DNA from: Eubacterium sp.
Lineage (GTDB): Bacteria; Bacillota; Clostridia; Lachnospirales; Lachnospiraceae
DNA length: 64,000 nt
Assembly: GCA_017539165.1 (NCBI GenBank)
Contig: JAFYHN010000104.1
Coordinates: 51,388 to 115,387, forward strand
Direction: 5' to 3'
Part shown: positions 36,520-44,821 of the stretch, piece by piece
Layout: each line of letters starts with the position of its first letter
Position numbering within the stretch: the stretch's first letter is position 1
The notes under the pieces: model-generated
What the model was told of the DNA's origin: nothing
Databases searched by the model: none
What the model saw: the letters and a program-made list of their open reading frames with translations, nothing else
Program-made: the position numbers and the translations under genes

Positions 36520-37824
36520 ATGAAGATGAAACTAAAAGAACTAGGTAACAAAAAATCTGCGACGAGGCTGATTTGTGGTACATTTGCCTCGCTGATGGTA
36601 GTTGGCAGTGTCAGTGGATGTGGAGTAGTTGACAAGTTATCGTCTGTTGGAGAGAAGCCAGAGATAATTGATGACAGTGATAATGCTGATAACAGTAGTG
36701 CCGCTTCATTTGAAGAGGACTCAAGTGATGTTAGGCATAAGACTGATGAGATAGAGGGAATCATTGACAAGTACTTCTACTTCGATCAGGATGAACAAAA
36801 AAGAGAAGAAAGTTACTATGACGGAATCATGAAGGGACTTGATGACCCATATTCTGTTTATTATACAAAAGAAGAGTATGATAAACTCATGGAAGAGGAT
36901 TCGGGTAAGTTTGAAGGTATCGGTGCCACCGTTTCCAAGGATAATGAGAAGGGTACTATCTATATCGTTAAACCAATCGTAGGAAGTCCTGCTGAGAAGG
37001 CCGGTTTGCTTCCGGACGATATTCTGGTGGCAGTTGATGATCTGGACATAACGACTGATATGGAACTTGATTATGTTGTAGATCATATCAGAGGAGAAAA
37101 AGGTACCAAGGTTACTCTTAAGGTTTACAGAGAGGGCGAACCTGATTATCTCTATATAGATATAGTAAGGGATACTATTACAAATACTACTGTAAATTAT
37201 GAGATGCTTGATAATAAGATCGGCTATATACAGATTGAACAGTTTGTGGAGAATACTCCGGAACTGTATAAGAATGCAATAGATGATCTGGTATCTCAGG
37301 GGGCAAAGGGACTGGTTTTCGATGTTAGAAATAATCCGGGTGGACTTCTGAAGGCTGTTATAGAGATGGCAGACTATGTAATAGATGATTCGAAAGTTGC
37401 TGAAGGTGCTGATAGTGCCGGACTGCTTCTTCAGACAAAGGATAAGGATGACAAAGTTCAGGAAGAGTACAGTTGTGAAGATAAGCACAGTGTTGATCTT
37501 CCGATAGCCGTTCTTGTAAATGGAAATAGTGCTAGTGCTTCTGAGATATTCTCAGGATGCCTTAAGGATTATGGAGTCGCAACTATCGTTGGTACTACTA
37601 CATATGGTAAAGGTATTGTTCAGTCGATAATGAAACTTAAAGATGGTTCTGCTATTAAGCTTACAATAGCTCAGTATTTCCTGCCTTCAGGAACAGCTGT
37701 TCATAAGGTTGGTGTTGAGCCAGATGTTGAAGTTGAACTGAACGACGATCAGAAGCGTAAAATTACTATTGAACATGATAAGGATAATCAGTTACAGGAA
37801 GCAATCAAACAGCTAGGTAAATAG
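36520..37824 (+). CDS. carboxyl-terminal processing protease (S41 family)
   Basis: 434 residues, exported and probably a lipoprotein (GSVSGC lipobox near residue 33). After an acidic linker come a CTP helical segment, a PDZ domain (about 125-215, with [18 protein letters not shown]) and the tail-specific protease core. The catalytic Ser is in [13 protein letters not shown] (about 340) and the Lys in [10 protein letters not shown] (about 367). Such enzymes degrade or process envelope proteins; in other bacteria they limit the level of M23 hydrolases, which fits the neighbouring hydrolase gene. The start is after GTGAGGAAAA. Confidence 0.9.
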   Translation: MKMKLKELGNKKSATRLICGTFASLMVVGSVSGCGVVDKLSSVGEKPEIIDDSDNADNSSAASFEEDSSDVRHKTDEIEGIIDKYFYFDQDEQKREESYYDGIMKGLDDPYSVYYTKEEYDKLMEEDSGKFEGIGATVSKDNEKGTIYIVKPIVGSPAEKAGLLPDDILVAVDDLDITTDMELDYVVDHIRGEKGTKVTLKVYREGEPDYLYIDIVRDTITNTTVNYEMLDNKIGYIQIEQFVENTPELYKNAIDDLVSQGAKGLVFDVRNNPGGLLKAVIEMADYVIDDSKVAEGADSAGLLLQTKDKDDKVQEEYSCEDKHSVDLPIAVLVNGNSASASEIFSGCLKDYGVATIVGTTTYGKGIVQSIMKLKDGSAIKLTIAQYFLPSGTAVHKVGVEPDVEVELNDDQKRKITIEHDKDNQLQEAIKQLGK

Positions 37825-37838
37825 CTAAGGAGGAAGAG

Positions 37839-39398
37839 ATGGAAAGAGAACTGATAGTTGTTCTGGATTTTGGAGGACAGTATAATCAGCTTATAGCAAG
37901 AAGAGTCAGAGAGTGTAACGTGTATGCAGAGGTTCATCCATATACAAGATCTCTGGAAGAAATCAAAGCACTTAACCCTAAGGGAATCATCTTCACGGGT
38001 GGACCAAACAGTGTTTATCTGGAGACATCTCCAAGTTATACTAAGGAGATATTTGATATAGGAGTTCCAGTTCTGGGAATATGCTATGGATCACAGTTGA
38101 TGGCACATCTTCTTGGAGGAAAGGTTGCTACAGCTCCTGTAAGTGAGTATGGTCGTACTAAAACTATTATAGATGGAAGTGGTTCATCAATTCTTTTTGA
38201 AGGAATACCTTCAGAGATTAATTCATGGATGAGTCATACGGATTATATAGCAGAAGCTCCAGCTGGATTTAAGGTTACAGCTCATACAAATGACTGTCCT
38301 GTTGCGGCTATGGAGAATGTTGAAAAAGGTTTCTATGCTACACAGTTCCATCCTGAAGTAATGCATACAGAATATGGTCAGGAGCTACTTCGTAACTTCG
38401 TTCTGAATGTGTGTAAATGTTCAGGTGATTGGAAGATGGATAGCTTCGTTGAGACTACAGTGCAGGCACTTCGTGAGAAGATTGGAAAGGGTCGTGTACT
38501 TTGTGCTCTTTCAGGTGGCGTTGATTCATCCGTTGCAGCAGTTCTTCTTTCAAAGGCTGTAGGAAAACAGCTTACATGTGTATTTGTTGATCATGGTCTT
38601 CTTCGTAAGAATGAAGGAGATGAGGTAGAAGCAATATTTGGACCGGAAGGTAACTATGAGCTTAACTTTATAAGAGTAAATGCTGCAGACAGATTCTACG
38701 GAAAACTTGCAGGAGAGACAGATCCTGAGAGAAAGAGAAAGATAATCGGTGAAGAATTCATCCGAGTATTTGAAGAAGAAGCTAAGAAGATAGGTGCTGT
38801 TGACTTCCTTGCACAGGGAACTATCTATCCTGATGTAATCGAGTCAGGACTTGGTGATTCAGCAGTTATCAAGTCACATCATAACGTCGGTGGGCTTCCT
38901 GACTATGTAGATTTTAAAGAGATAGTAGAACCGCTTCGTATGCTCTTCAAGGATGAGGTTCGTAAGTGCGGTCTTGAACTCGGAATTCCTGAATATCTGG
39001 TAATGCGTCAGCCATTCCCGGGACCGGGACTTGGAGTTCGTATAATAGATGAGATAGATGCTGAAAAGGTACGCATCGTACAGGATGCTGATGCAATATA
39101 TAGAGAAGAAGTAGATGCTGCAGTAAAACGCGGGGAGATTAAGAATCCGCCAAATCAGTACTTTGCAGCACTTTCCAATATGCGTTCAGTTGGAGTTATG
39201 GGTGACTTTAGAACATTTGACTACGCAGTAGTGCTTCGTGCTGTTAATACATCAGACTTCATGACAGCAGACTGCTGTGAGATACCATTTGAAGTTCTCC
39301 AGAAGTGTATGAACAGAATAATAAATGAGGTTAAGGGAGTAAACAGAGTAATGTACGACCTGACGAGTAAACCGCCAGGAACTATTGAACTCCTATAG
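37839..39398 (+). CDS. guaA: GMP synthase (glutamine-hydrolysing)
   Basis: 519 residues. The class I glutamine amidotransferase domain has the nucleophile in LGICYGSQL and the His/Glu pair in QFHPEV. The ATP pyrophosphatase domain has the PP-loop LSGGVDSS, and the C-terminal dimerisation domain ends [15 protein letters not shown]. It converts XMP to GMP. AAGGAGG precedes the ATG. The last codons are part of a 17-bp direct repeat (39387-39403) that recurs at 41954, so the 3' end is the insertion site of the island next door. Confidence 0.97.
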   Translation: MERELIVVLDFGGQYNQLIARRVRECNVYAEVHPYTRSLEEIKALNPKGIIFTGGPNSVYLETSPSYTKEIFDIGVPVLGICYGSQLMAHLLGGKVATAPVSEYGRTKTIIDGSGSSILFEGIPSEINSWMSHTDYIAEAPAGFKVTAHTNDCPVAAMENVEKGFYATQFHPEVMHTEYGQELLRNFVLNVCKCSGDWKMDSFVETTVQALREKIGKGRVLCALSGGVDSSVAAVLLSKAVGKQLTCVFVDHGLLRKNEGDEVEAIFGPEGNYELNFIRVNAADRFYGKLAGETDPERKRKIIGEEFIRVFEEEAKKIGAVDFLAQGTIYPDVIESGLGDSAVIKSHHNVGGLPDYVDFKEIVEPLRMLFKDEVRKCGLELGIPEYLVMRQPFPGPGLGVRIIDEIDAEKVRIVQDADAIYREEVDAAVKRGEIKNPPNQYFAALSNMRSVGVMGDFRTFDYAVVLRAVNTSDFMTADCCEIPFEVLQKCMNRIINEVKGVNRVMYDLTSKPPGTIELL

Positions 39399-39403
39399 TA
39401 AAC
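39387..39403. other. left attachment-site repeat (attL-like) at guaA 3' end
   Basis: GAACTCCTATAGTAAAC is identical to 41954-41970. It covers the last guaA codons and the stop, leaving the gene intact, as tyrosine-recombinase elements do when they use gene ends. Confidence 0.75.
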
Positions 39404-39448
39404 AAGAGCTCGCAGAAGCCCTAAAATAGGGCACTCGCGAGCTTTTTT
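39404..39448 (+). terminator. terminator downstream of guaA, on the island side
   Basis: Outer stem AGCTCGC/GCGAGCT encloses a GCCCTA-AAA-TAGGGC hairpin and is followed by TTTTTT. Confidence 0.85.
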
Positions 39449-39457
39449 GATGCTTCG

Positions 39458-39498
39458 TGGTACTAATTTGGTACTAAAACAAGATTTGGGATGGTACT
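39458..39498. other. TGGTACT arm-like sites, left end
   Basis: TGGTACT occurs at 39458, 39469 and 39492. The first two are spaced 11 bp start to start, one helical turn. The same pair with the same spacing lies at the right end (41832, 41843). This is the pattern of integrase arm-binding sites. Confidence 0.55.
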
Positions 39499-39503
39499 TT
39501 GTC

Positions 39504-39875
39504 TTAGCTTTTTTCTTTATTTTGAGAATTTTTGGATAATGCTTCAATATATAATTGCATCCTTTTAATCAATTCTTCTCGTCTATTATCAGCTCTGCTT
39601 AATTCTAGGAAATCAAAAAGGGCTGGATTGTCATCTTTTTTTAAAATAATAAGATTAGGTGACGGGTCATTTGTTTTATCTGTTAGGTATTCAATCGACG
39701 TATTTAATACATCAGCGATTATAGTGAGTGTCTGGATAGATGGAACTCTATCTCCATTTTCATAACGTAAATATGCAGGTTGCGAAAGGTTCATTCGTTT
39801 CGCAGCCTCCATTTTTGTTATTCCTTTTTTGATTCTACATTCAATTAATCTATCTGTATTTATTGTGAGATTCAT
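39504..39875 (-). CDS. XRE-family repressor of the island
   Basis: 123 residues. An HTH_3 domain (about 5-62) has RIKKGITKMEAAKRMNLSQ followed by AYLRYENGDRVPSIQTLTII; a helical C-terminal tail is about 60 residues long. It is phage-repressor-like. A GAGG site favours the ATG at 39875; an upstream in-frame ATG at 39884 is too close to it. It is transcribed away from the ORF6N gene, and both promoters overlap within a set of ATACCGACGG-type repeats that it probably binds. Confidence 0.8.
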   Translation of the reverse strand: MNLTINTDRLIECRIKKGITKMEAAKRMNLSQPAYLRYENGDRVPSIQTLTIIADVLNTSIEYLTDKTNDPSPNLIILKKDDNPALFDFLELSRADNRREELIKRMQLYIEALSKNSQNKEKS

Positions 39876-39901
39876 ACTTAACATACCTCGAATAAATTTA
39901 A

Positions 39902-39959
39902 TTGATTATACCACCGGTATATGGTATAGTCAATTATACCGACGGAATGATACCGACGG
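39902..39959. promoter_or_regulatory. face-to-face divergent promoters with operator repeats
   Basis: Plus strand: TTGATT (39902-39907), 17 bp, TATAGT (39925-39930). Minus strand: TTGACT (39928-39933), 17 bp, TATAAT (39905-39910). The two promoters occupy the same DNA. Operators: the palindrome TATACC-ACC-GGTATA (39907-39921) and two direct ATACCGACGG copies (39936, 39950). Confidence 0.75.
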
Positions 39960-40040
39960 TTACAAGTCAAAGGTTAGCATTTGAAAAAAGCAAAGTTATT
40001 TGTGCCAACAGTGTTGTTACAAATTATTTTGGAGGAATAA

Positions 40041-41039
40041 ATGGGTAAAGCAGATAATGAAAATAGTAAAGAGCTTATTCCTGTTGAGATTACAGTCGAT
40101 AGTTTAAAATCAAAAATCTATACTATCAGAGGGCAACGGGTTATGCTGGCTTCGGATTTGGCTGAAATTTATGGTTATTCCACAAAGGCTTTTAATCAGC
40201 AAGTAAAAAACAATATAGAAAAATTTGATGAAGATTTTCGATTTCAATTATCTCATGATGAGACGGATAATTTGCGGTCAAATTTTTTGACCGCAAATGT
40301 TAACACTAAAAGTAGATATGAACCATATGTCTTTACTGAATCTGGCATATATATGCTTATGACAGTATTGAAAGGGGATTTAGCCGTTCGTCAGAGTAAA
40401 ATTTTGATAAGAACATTTAAGCAGATGAAGGACTATATTATTCAAGATACTTTGTTGCTTGATGCATCAGCTGCTATGAAACTGTCGTTACAGGTCTCTG
40501 AGAATATAAAAGATATTAGTGAGATAAAAGAAAACATGCTTACAAAGGATGATTTGACAAAGGTTATACAAAGCTTCTCTATTCCTGATAAAGGAATAGA
40601 ATATGTAATATACTCTGGAAAAACATTTGAGGCTGATTCGGCTTATGCGGATATTTATAGTAAGGCGAAGCGAAAGATATTCATTGTGGATAATTATATA
40701 GGGCCGAAGACTTTATTAATGCTAAAAAGTGCACCATCAAATGTAGATATTATTATATTTAGCGATAATATAAGAAATATGCTTCGTTTGTCTGAACTTC
40801 AATCATTTCAAAAGGAATATCCAAATGTCAGATTATCATTTCAGAAGACTGGCGGAAAGTTTCATGATAGGTATATTATTCTGGATTATAAATGTAGAAC
40901 GGAAAAGATATATCATTGTGGAGCTTCGTCAAAGGATGCTGGTAACAAAATTACTACGATTTCAAAATCAGATAATAATGTACTTTATTATCCGATGGTT
41001 GATGATTTGATATTACAGCCTGCCTTAATACTGAGATAA
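40041..41039 (+). CDS. ORF6N-domain protein with C-terminal PLD-like domain
   Basis: 332 residues. The ORF6N DNA-binding domain (about 12-135; YTIRGQRVMLASDLAEIYGY) is common in phage antirepressors. After a helical linker, a PLD-like domain (about 185-330) has GGKFHDRYIILD, where a His and an Asp form an HxK/HxD-type half-site, and a HCGASSKDAG tail. Such fusions are frequent on mobile elements in gut Firmicutes; whether they cut nucleic acid is unknown to me. GGAGG precedes the ATG. It is opposite the XRE repressor, so a repressor/antirepressor switch is plausible. Confidence 0.78.
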   Translation: MGKADNENSKELIPVEITVDSLKSKIYTIRGQRVMLASDLAEIYGYSTKAFNQQVKNNIEKFDEDFRFQLSHDETDNLRSNFLTANVNTKSRYEPYVFTESGIYMLMTVLKGDLAVRQSKILIRTFKQMKDYIIQDTLLLDASAAMKLSLQVSENIKDISEIKENMLTKDDLTKVIQSFSIPDKGIEYVIYSGKTFEADSAYADIYSKAKRKIFIVDNYIGPKTLLMLKSAPSNVDIIIFSDNIRNMLRLSELQSFQKEYPNVRLSFQKTGGKFHDRYIILDYKCRTEKIYHCGASSKDAGNKITTISKSDNNVLYYPMVDDLILQPALILR

Positions 41040-41056
41040 AATGTTTATACATAATC

Positions 41057-41120
41057 CCCCACAACTTGTGGGGTTATTTGGCTGAAAGTAAAGATATACA
41101 AAATTTGCCACAACTTGTGG
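41057..41120. repeat. two copies of a 13-bp perfect palindrome
   Basis: CCACAACTTGTGG occurs at 41059-41071 (inside CCCCACAACTTGTGGGG, 41057-41073, then TTATTT, a possible terminator) and at 41108-41120. Between and after them the DNA is AT-rich. Confidence 0.6.
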
Positions 41121-41171
41121 TACAAATATCGGAATGTTATAACATTCTAATTAAGTTTTGGTGATGATGCT

Positions 41172-41304
41172 ATGAAAACATATAGGGAAGTTCTTTGTCC
41201 TGATTGTGGAAATATATCCAAGCGGAAGGATAGTGATAGGACCAGATCGGTTTCATAATACAGGTAGGTGGATAGATTATTATCCTCAAGGAAAGAAGAG
41301 GTGA
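41172..41304 (+). pseudogene. possible frameshifted small zinc-ribbon-like gene
   Basis: The ATG at 41172 opens a 28-residue frame (MKTYREVLCPDCGN...) with one CPxCG knuckle, stopping at 41258. A shift near 41209 would continue as EIYPSGRIVIGPDRFHNTGR and further to a stop at 41302-41304, next to the ribosome binding site of the following gene. The second part has good protein-like composition but no start of its own. A decayed short gene is the simplest reading; chance is not excluded. Confidence 0.35.
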
Positions 41305-41309
41305 ATAGT

Positions 41310-41696
41310 ATGGAATTAACAAGTGTAGGGTTTTATAAAGAAATGCCTCATGGAGGGGATTCTGAATTATCAATTCTGGATTTTGTTGATAAAGCAAAGG
41401 ACAATATTTATAAAATTGTCAAATACTTAATTGATGGTAAAGCTTTGATAATTAGCCCGGGTTTAGTCGATGATGTTATTGATAGTAGTAAAGGTCCGGC
41501 AGGAACACCTACTGTTTACACAGATGGGAAATGGATATGGCCGGGAGATTTAGCATATTATGTTAAGAATTATCATCTGGAATTGCCTCAAGATTTCTTA
41601 GATTATATGAAAGAAAAGAATTGGACAGTTGATTTTTCTCTGGATGATATGGATTTTGATTCAGTGATGATTGATGGACAGCATGTTGAAATGTGA
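41310..41696 (+). CDS. hypothetical protein of the guaA island
   Basis: 128 residues, soluble, acidic (many Asp/Glu). AGAGGTG 7 bp upstream supports the ATG at 41310; a longer frame from 41268 lacks a site. Recognisable sequence includes FYKEMPHGG, LIISPGLVDDVIDS and TDGKWIWPGDLAYYVKNYHL. I have no family name for it. Size, charge and position on a small mobile island would suit an immunity or cargo protein, but that is only inference from context. Confidence 0.65.
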   Translation: MELTSVGFYKEMPHGGDSELSILDFVDKAKDNIYKIVKYLIDGKALIISPGLVDDVIDSSKGPAGTPTVYTDGKWIWPGDLAYYVKNYHLELPQDFLDYMKEKNWTVDFSLDDMDFDSVMIDGQHVEM

Positions 41697-41718
41697 TTTA
41701 AGAAGTAACATTTGATTG

Positions 41719-41752
41719 CGCAGCTATATTGAAAATTAGATATAGCTGTGCA
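41719..41752 (+). terminator. hairpin after the island's last gene
   Basis: GCGCAGCTATAT and ATATAGCTGTGC pair around a 10-nt loop with one G-T pair. No strong T-run follows. Confidence 0.5.
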
Positions 41753-41831
41753 CTATCAAGGATAGTTTTTAAATAATTTGAATACTACCTCAAAACCACT
41801 CGGACTTTCATCAGTAAAGATTTTGCCACTG

Positions 41832-41849
41832 TGGTACTGGAATGGTACT
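41832..41849. other. TGGTACT arm-like sites, right end
   Basis: TGGTACT at 41832 and 41843, 11 bp apart, matching the left-end pair. The region 41697-42106 contains no gene that I can support. Confidence 0.5.
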
Positions 41850-41953
41850 AAGAGAAGAAAGAAAAATATGGACTAAAAGAAAAAACAGAGAAACACTAAA
41901 CAAAAATGCTTAGAATGGCGATTGTATAGACCGAGAAGAACTTTGAATTCTGC

Positions 41954-41970
41954 GAACTCCTATAGTAAAC
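41954..41970. other. right attachment-site repeat (attR-like)
   Basis: Second copy of GAACTCCTATAGTAAAC. It is followed by GCAGAAG in both copies (after 9 and 2 bp) and then by what is probably the original guaA terminator. Confidence 0.75.
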
Positions 41971-41976
41971 TTGCAG

Positions 41977-42016
41977 AAGTGGCAAAAATGAGTTAAATCA
42001 TTCTTGCCACTTTTTC
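41977..42016 (+). terminator. terminator right of the island
   Basis: AGTGGCAAAAATGA pairs with TCATTCTTGCCACT around GTTAAA and is followed by TTTTTC. It probably ended guaA before the island inserted. Confidence 0.8.
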
Positions 42017-42041
42017 ATTTGTTTGGTCAGTGTTATTATAC

Positions 42042-42063
42042 GATTATAAGATATCTTATAATC
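42042..42063. promoter_or_regulatory. perfect 22-bp palindrome over a promoter
   Basis: GATTATAAGAT/ATCTTATAATC is a perfect two-arm palindrome. It overlaps a candidate promoter TTGGTC (42023), 16 bp, TATAAG (42045-42050) for the gene at 42107, so it is a likely operator. Confidence 0.55.
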
Positions 42064-42106
42064 ATTTGCAGGAATGCTACACAAGGATTTATAAGGAGAA
42101 TTCGCT

Positions 42107-43183
42107 ATGAAGAATATAAACAAACTCACGGATTGGGTAATTCAAAAGATAGAAAAAGAATATAAAGAAGATATTGCCTTGCTACTTGCAGTACATGGGC
42201 ATAACACTGACGGGGATCAGCACGGATTATGTTTTGATTATTTTGTGCCAACTACGGAAAGAGGATGTGAACTGGCTGAAACTTTTATTATCAATGGAGT
42301 AGGTCATGACCTGTATCCTAGATCTTGGGAGAGGCTTGAGGAATCAGTTCAACTGAATGATATGCCGATAGTGATAGAAGGAGCTGAGATTCTTTATGCT
42401 CACTCAAAAGAGGATGAAGAAAGATTTAATGATATGAAAATGCGTCTTCAGGGCAATCTGAAGGATCCGGAATTTGTATATGGGAAAGCTTTGGAGTACA
42501 TGGATAAGGCACTTGAAATCTATAGAACAATTATCTTTGAAGATAAGTCATACCGTGTGATTAATGAAGCTGGTTGCATTCATTTATTCCTTACTAAAGC
42601 GGTTGCAGTTCTGAATCATACTTATTCAGAAGGACCAATCTTCAGTAGAAAGCAGGCATACGATTCTGATCCGGATAGTCGTATTTACTCCTGTCCAGAA
42701 ATGAAACTGGTTCCGGATGGATTCTTTGAAAATGCAGAGAGACTTTTGAAAGAAAAAGATCCAGAGAAAATAAAAGAAATCATTATGCATTTACTTAAAG
42801 CAACAAGAACATTCATTCTTGAAAGGGAACCAGGTAGCGGTCAGTCTCGGGATTTAACAAAGGTCGATTTTAATGGACTTGCCAACTGGTATCAGGAACT
42901 CAGTCTTACATGGAAGAGGTTAAGATATTTCTGCAAAAATAATATGACTGAAAAAGCCTTTTATGATGCTGGATATCTGCAGGAAGAACTTCTATATATT
43001 TTCCAGGAATATCATGTGGATGAAATGAATCTACTGGATTCTTTTGATGCAGATGATCTTAGTAAGCTTGTTACTCGGGCAGATTGCATAGAAAAGAAAA
43101 TTCTGGGATTACTTGCAGATCATGAAACATCTGTTAATTCTTATGATTCATTGGAAGATTTCCTCGAGGCAAGGGAGATATAG
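42107..43183 (+). CDS. nucleotidyltransferase-like protein of unknown substrate
   Basis: 358 residues. The N-terminal part (about 20-105) recalls polymerase-beta-type nucleotidyltransferases: AVHGHNTDGDQHGLCFDYFV occupies the GS...DxD region, then FIINGVGHDLYPRSWERLEE. The Gly-Ser pair is not present, so activity is uncertain. The remaining 250 residues are helical. I recall similar unannotated proteins in Firmicutes but no function. A GGAGA site precedes the ATG. The next gene (HTH) starts 13 bp later, so they are one unit. Confidence 0.6.
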   Translation: MKNINKLTDWVIQKIEKEYKEDIALLLAVHGHNTDGDQHGLCFDYFVPTTERGCELAETFIINGVGHDLYPRSWERLEESVQLNDMPIVIEGAEILYAHSKEDEERFNDMKMRLQGNLKDPEFVYGKALEYMDKALEIYRTIIFEDKSYRVINEAGCIHLFLTKAVAVLNHTYSEGPIFSRKQAYDSDPDSRIYSCPEMKLVPDGFFENAERLLKEKDPEKIKEIIMHLLKATRTFILEREPGSGQSRDLTKVDFNGLANWYQELSLTWKRLRYFCKNNMTEKAFYDAGYLQEELLYIFQEYHVDEMNLLDSFDADDLSKLVTRADCIEKKILGLLADHETSVNSYDSLEDFLEAREI

Positions 43184-43196
43184 GAAGGATAGGCAT

Positions 43197-43454
43197 ATGA
43201 AATATCGAAATGCATTAGATATTTTTCCGGATGAACTCCTAAAGGAAATTCAGAAATACAGTTCGGGCGAAATGATCTATATTCCGGAGAATACAAAGAA
43301 AAAGGATTGGGGTGAAAAGTCCGGAGCACGGGATTATTATGTCAAAAGAAATACCGAAATCCGCGATAAATACCATAAAGGTAAGTCAATTCAAGAACTG
43401 GCAGATGAGTACGGACTTTCCCGTGATACGATACGTAGAATATTATATAAGTAG
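43197..43454 (+). CDS. CD3324-family (Mor-like) helix-turn-helix protein
   Basis: 85 residues. MKYRNALDIFPDELLKEIQK, GEMIYIPENTKKK, then a C-terminal HTH, ELADEYGLSRDTIRRILYK. The pattern matches the small CD3324/Mor-activator-type family of Clostridia. GGAAGGA lies 8 bp before the ATG. It probably regulates its own unit with the nucleotidyltransferase-like gene; the 22-bp palindrome at 42042 is a candidate target. Confidence 0.75.
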   Translation: MKYRNALDIFPDELLKEIQKYSSGEMIYIPENTKKKDWGEKSGARDYYVKRNTEIRDKYHKGKSIQELADEYGLSRDTIRRILYK

Positions 43455-43580
43455 GTTGAGAAACAATCACTAAACAACTAAACACTTTTGGCATATTAGT
43501 TTTATTGTGGTATAGACGTAAAATGATATAATGTATATAATCGTAAACACAATCCTATTTATATATTTGGGGAGAAGAAT

Positions 43581-44129
43581 ATGATAGAAACAGAAAGACT
43601 TTTACTAAGAGATTATTCGATGGATGATTTTGATGCGCTTTATGAAATAATGTCAGATCCAGAGACTATGCAGCATTATCCAGCTCCATTTGATGAAGCA
43701 AGAACAAGAGGATGGATTGAATGGAATCTGGATAACTATAAAAAGTACGGTTTTGGTCTGTGGGCGGTTGTGCTAAAAGAAACGGGAGAATTTATCGGTG
43801 ACTGTGGCATTACTATTCAGAATATTGATGGGGAAATGCTTCCGGAGATAGGTTACCATATTCATAAAAAGTACTGGAGACGTGGATTTGGAAAAGAGGC
43901 TGCGCAGGCTGTCAGAGACTGGGTATTTCATAATCTGGATTACGATGTAATCTACTCCTATATGAAGTATACTAATGTCGGATCTTATTCTACCGCTATC
44001 GCTAATGGTATGAAAAAAGTGAAGGAATATCCGGATCCAAAGAATACGATATCTTATGCATATGCGATTACACGTGGAGAGTGGGAGAACCTGCTTTCGA
44101 AAAAAGATGACAAGTTAAATCAGATTTAA
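43581..44129 (+). CDS. GNAT family N-acetyltransferase (RimJ-like)
   Basis: 182 residues with the GNAT fold: METERLLLRDYSMDDF-type start (here MIETERLLLRDY), EFIGDCGITI, and the acetyl-CoA-binding stretch YWRRGFGKEAAQAV (R/QxxGxG/A type). These enzymes acetylate small molecules or protein N-termini; the substrate is unknown. A GGGGAGAA site precedes the ATG. It stands alone and ends at a bidirectional hairpin shared with the DUF2812 gene. Confidence 0.85.
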   Translation: MIETERLLLRDYSMDDFDALYEIMSDPETMQHYPAPFDEARTRGWIEWNLDNYKKYGFGLWAVVLKETGEFIGDCGITIQNIDGEMLPEIGYHIHKKYWRRGFGKEAAQAVRDWVFHNLDYDVIYSYMKYTNVGSYSTAIANGMKKVKEYPDPKNTISYAYAITRGEWENLLSKKDDKLNQI

Positions 44130-44140
44130 CCTGTCATCTT
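44104..44140. terminator. bidirectional terminator
   Basis: AAGATGACAAGTTAAAT pairs with ATTTAACCTGTCATCTT (one mismatch) between the convergent GNAT and DUF2812 genes; the 5' arm lies in the GNAT coding end. Confidence 0.75.
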
Positions 44141-44156
44141 GATAAATAAAATATTA

Positions 44157-44795
44157 TTAGAAATTCTTATAAGATAATTCTTTCCTTTTGGCATTGATGG
44201 CGCATATTGCAAATGTGATGATCAATATCAGCCACAGGAATGGGACTCCGTTTCTTAATAAGACAAATGGTAATTCAAACAAAAATGCAAATACAAAACG
44301 TGGACCATTAAGATTCCATAATCCTGGTGTTAAGAATAAATCTTTTGGATGCAGAAAAGATGTTAAGTCATAATGAGGTAAACATACAAAGAACAGACAT
44401 AAAAAGATAGCCAACCATGTGATAGCATATATAAAGAGTCTTTTATACAGTTCTGCATGTGAATGCTTATCAGAGAATAATTCATCATTCGTATCATCAT
44501 TCATCTGTTCGAAATATTGTATACCGCTATTCTTTGTTCCTTTAATGTGTTTCCAACCTGCGTCTTCAAATAAAGAGAGATAATCCTGATATTCATCATT
44601 TTTACTGAACATTCTATAATCTATTCTTACTCTGGGAATGAAGGTGTCTTTGCTTTTCTTGAATATAAAAGAGAAGGATTCATTATTTAAATATGCAAGC
44701 TTGTATCCTTTTTCTCTGTAACTATCCATAAACTGTTGCTCTTTTTCGATATCTATGATAAATATTCGATGTTTAACTATTGTCTCTTTTTCCAT
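44157..44795 (-). CDS. DUF2812 membrane protein
   Basis: 212 residues. A soluble N-terminal DUF2812 domain (about 1-105; the segment YREKGYKLAYLNN, FEDAGWKHI) is followed by two or three membrane segments (about 122-205). Start chosen at the ATG after GGAGGATAATATC; a longer frame adds five residues. It follows the PadR gene with a 26-bp gap. PadR-DUF2812 pairs are common in Firmicutes, where PadR represses the partner. Function is unknown. Confidence 0.8.
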   Translation of the reverse strand: MEKETIVKHRIFIIDIEKEQQFMDSYREKGYKLAYLNNESFSFIFKKSKDTFIPRVRIDYRMFSKNDEYQDYLSLFEDAGWKHIKGTKNSGIQYFEQMNDDTNDELFSDKHSHAELYKRLFIYAITWLAIFLCLFFVCLPHYDLTSFLHPKDLFLTPGLWNLNGPRFVFAFLFELPFVLLRNGVPFLWLILIITFAICAINAKRKELSYKNF

Positions 44796-44821
44796 GATAT
44801 TATCCTCCATAATAAATGATG

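Noticed and set aside
36721-37488. 255-residue minus-strand ORF opposite the S41 protease gene
   Set aside because: Shadow frame; the plus-strand protein has PDZ and catalytic motifs throughout this stretch.
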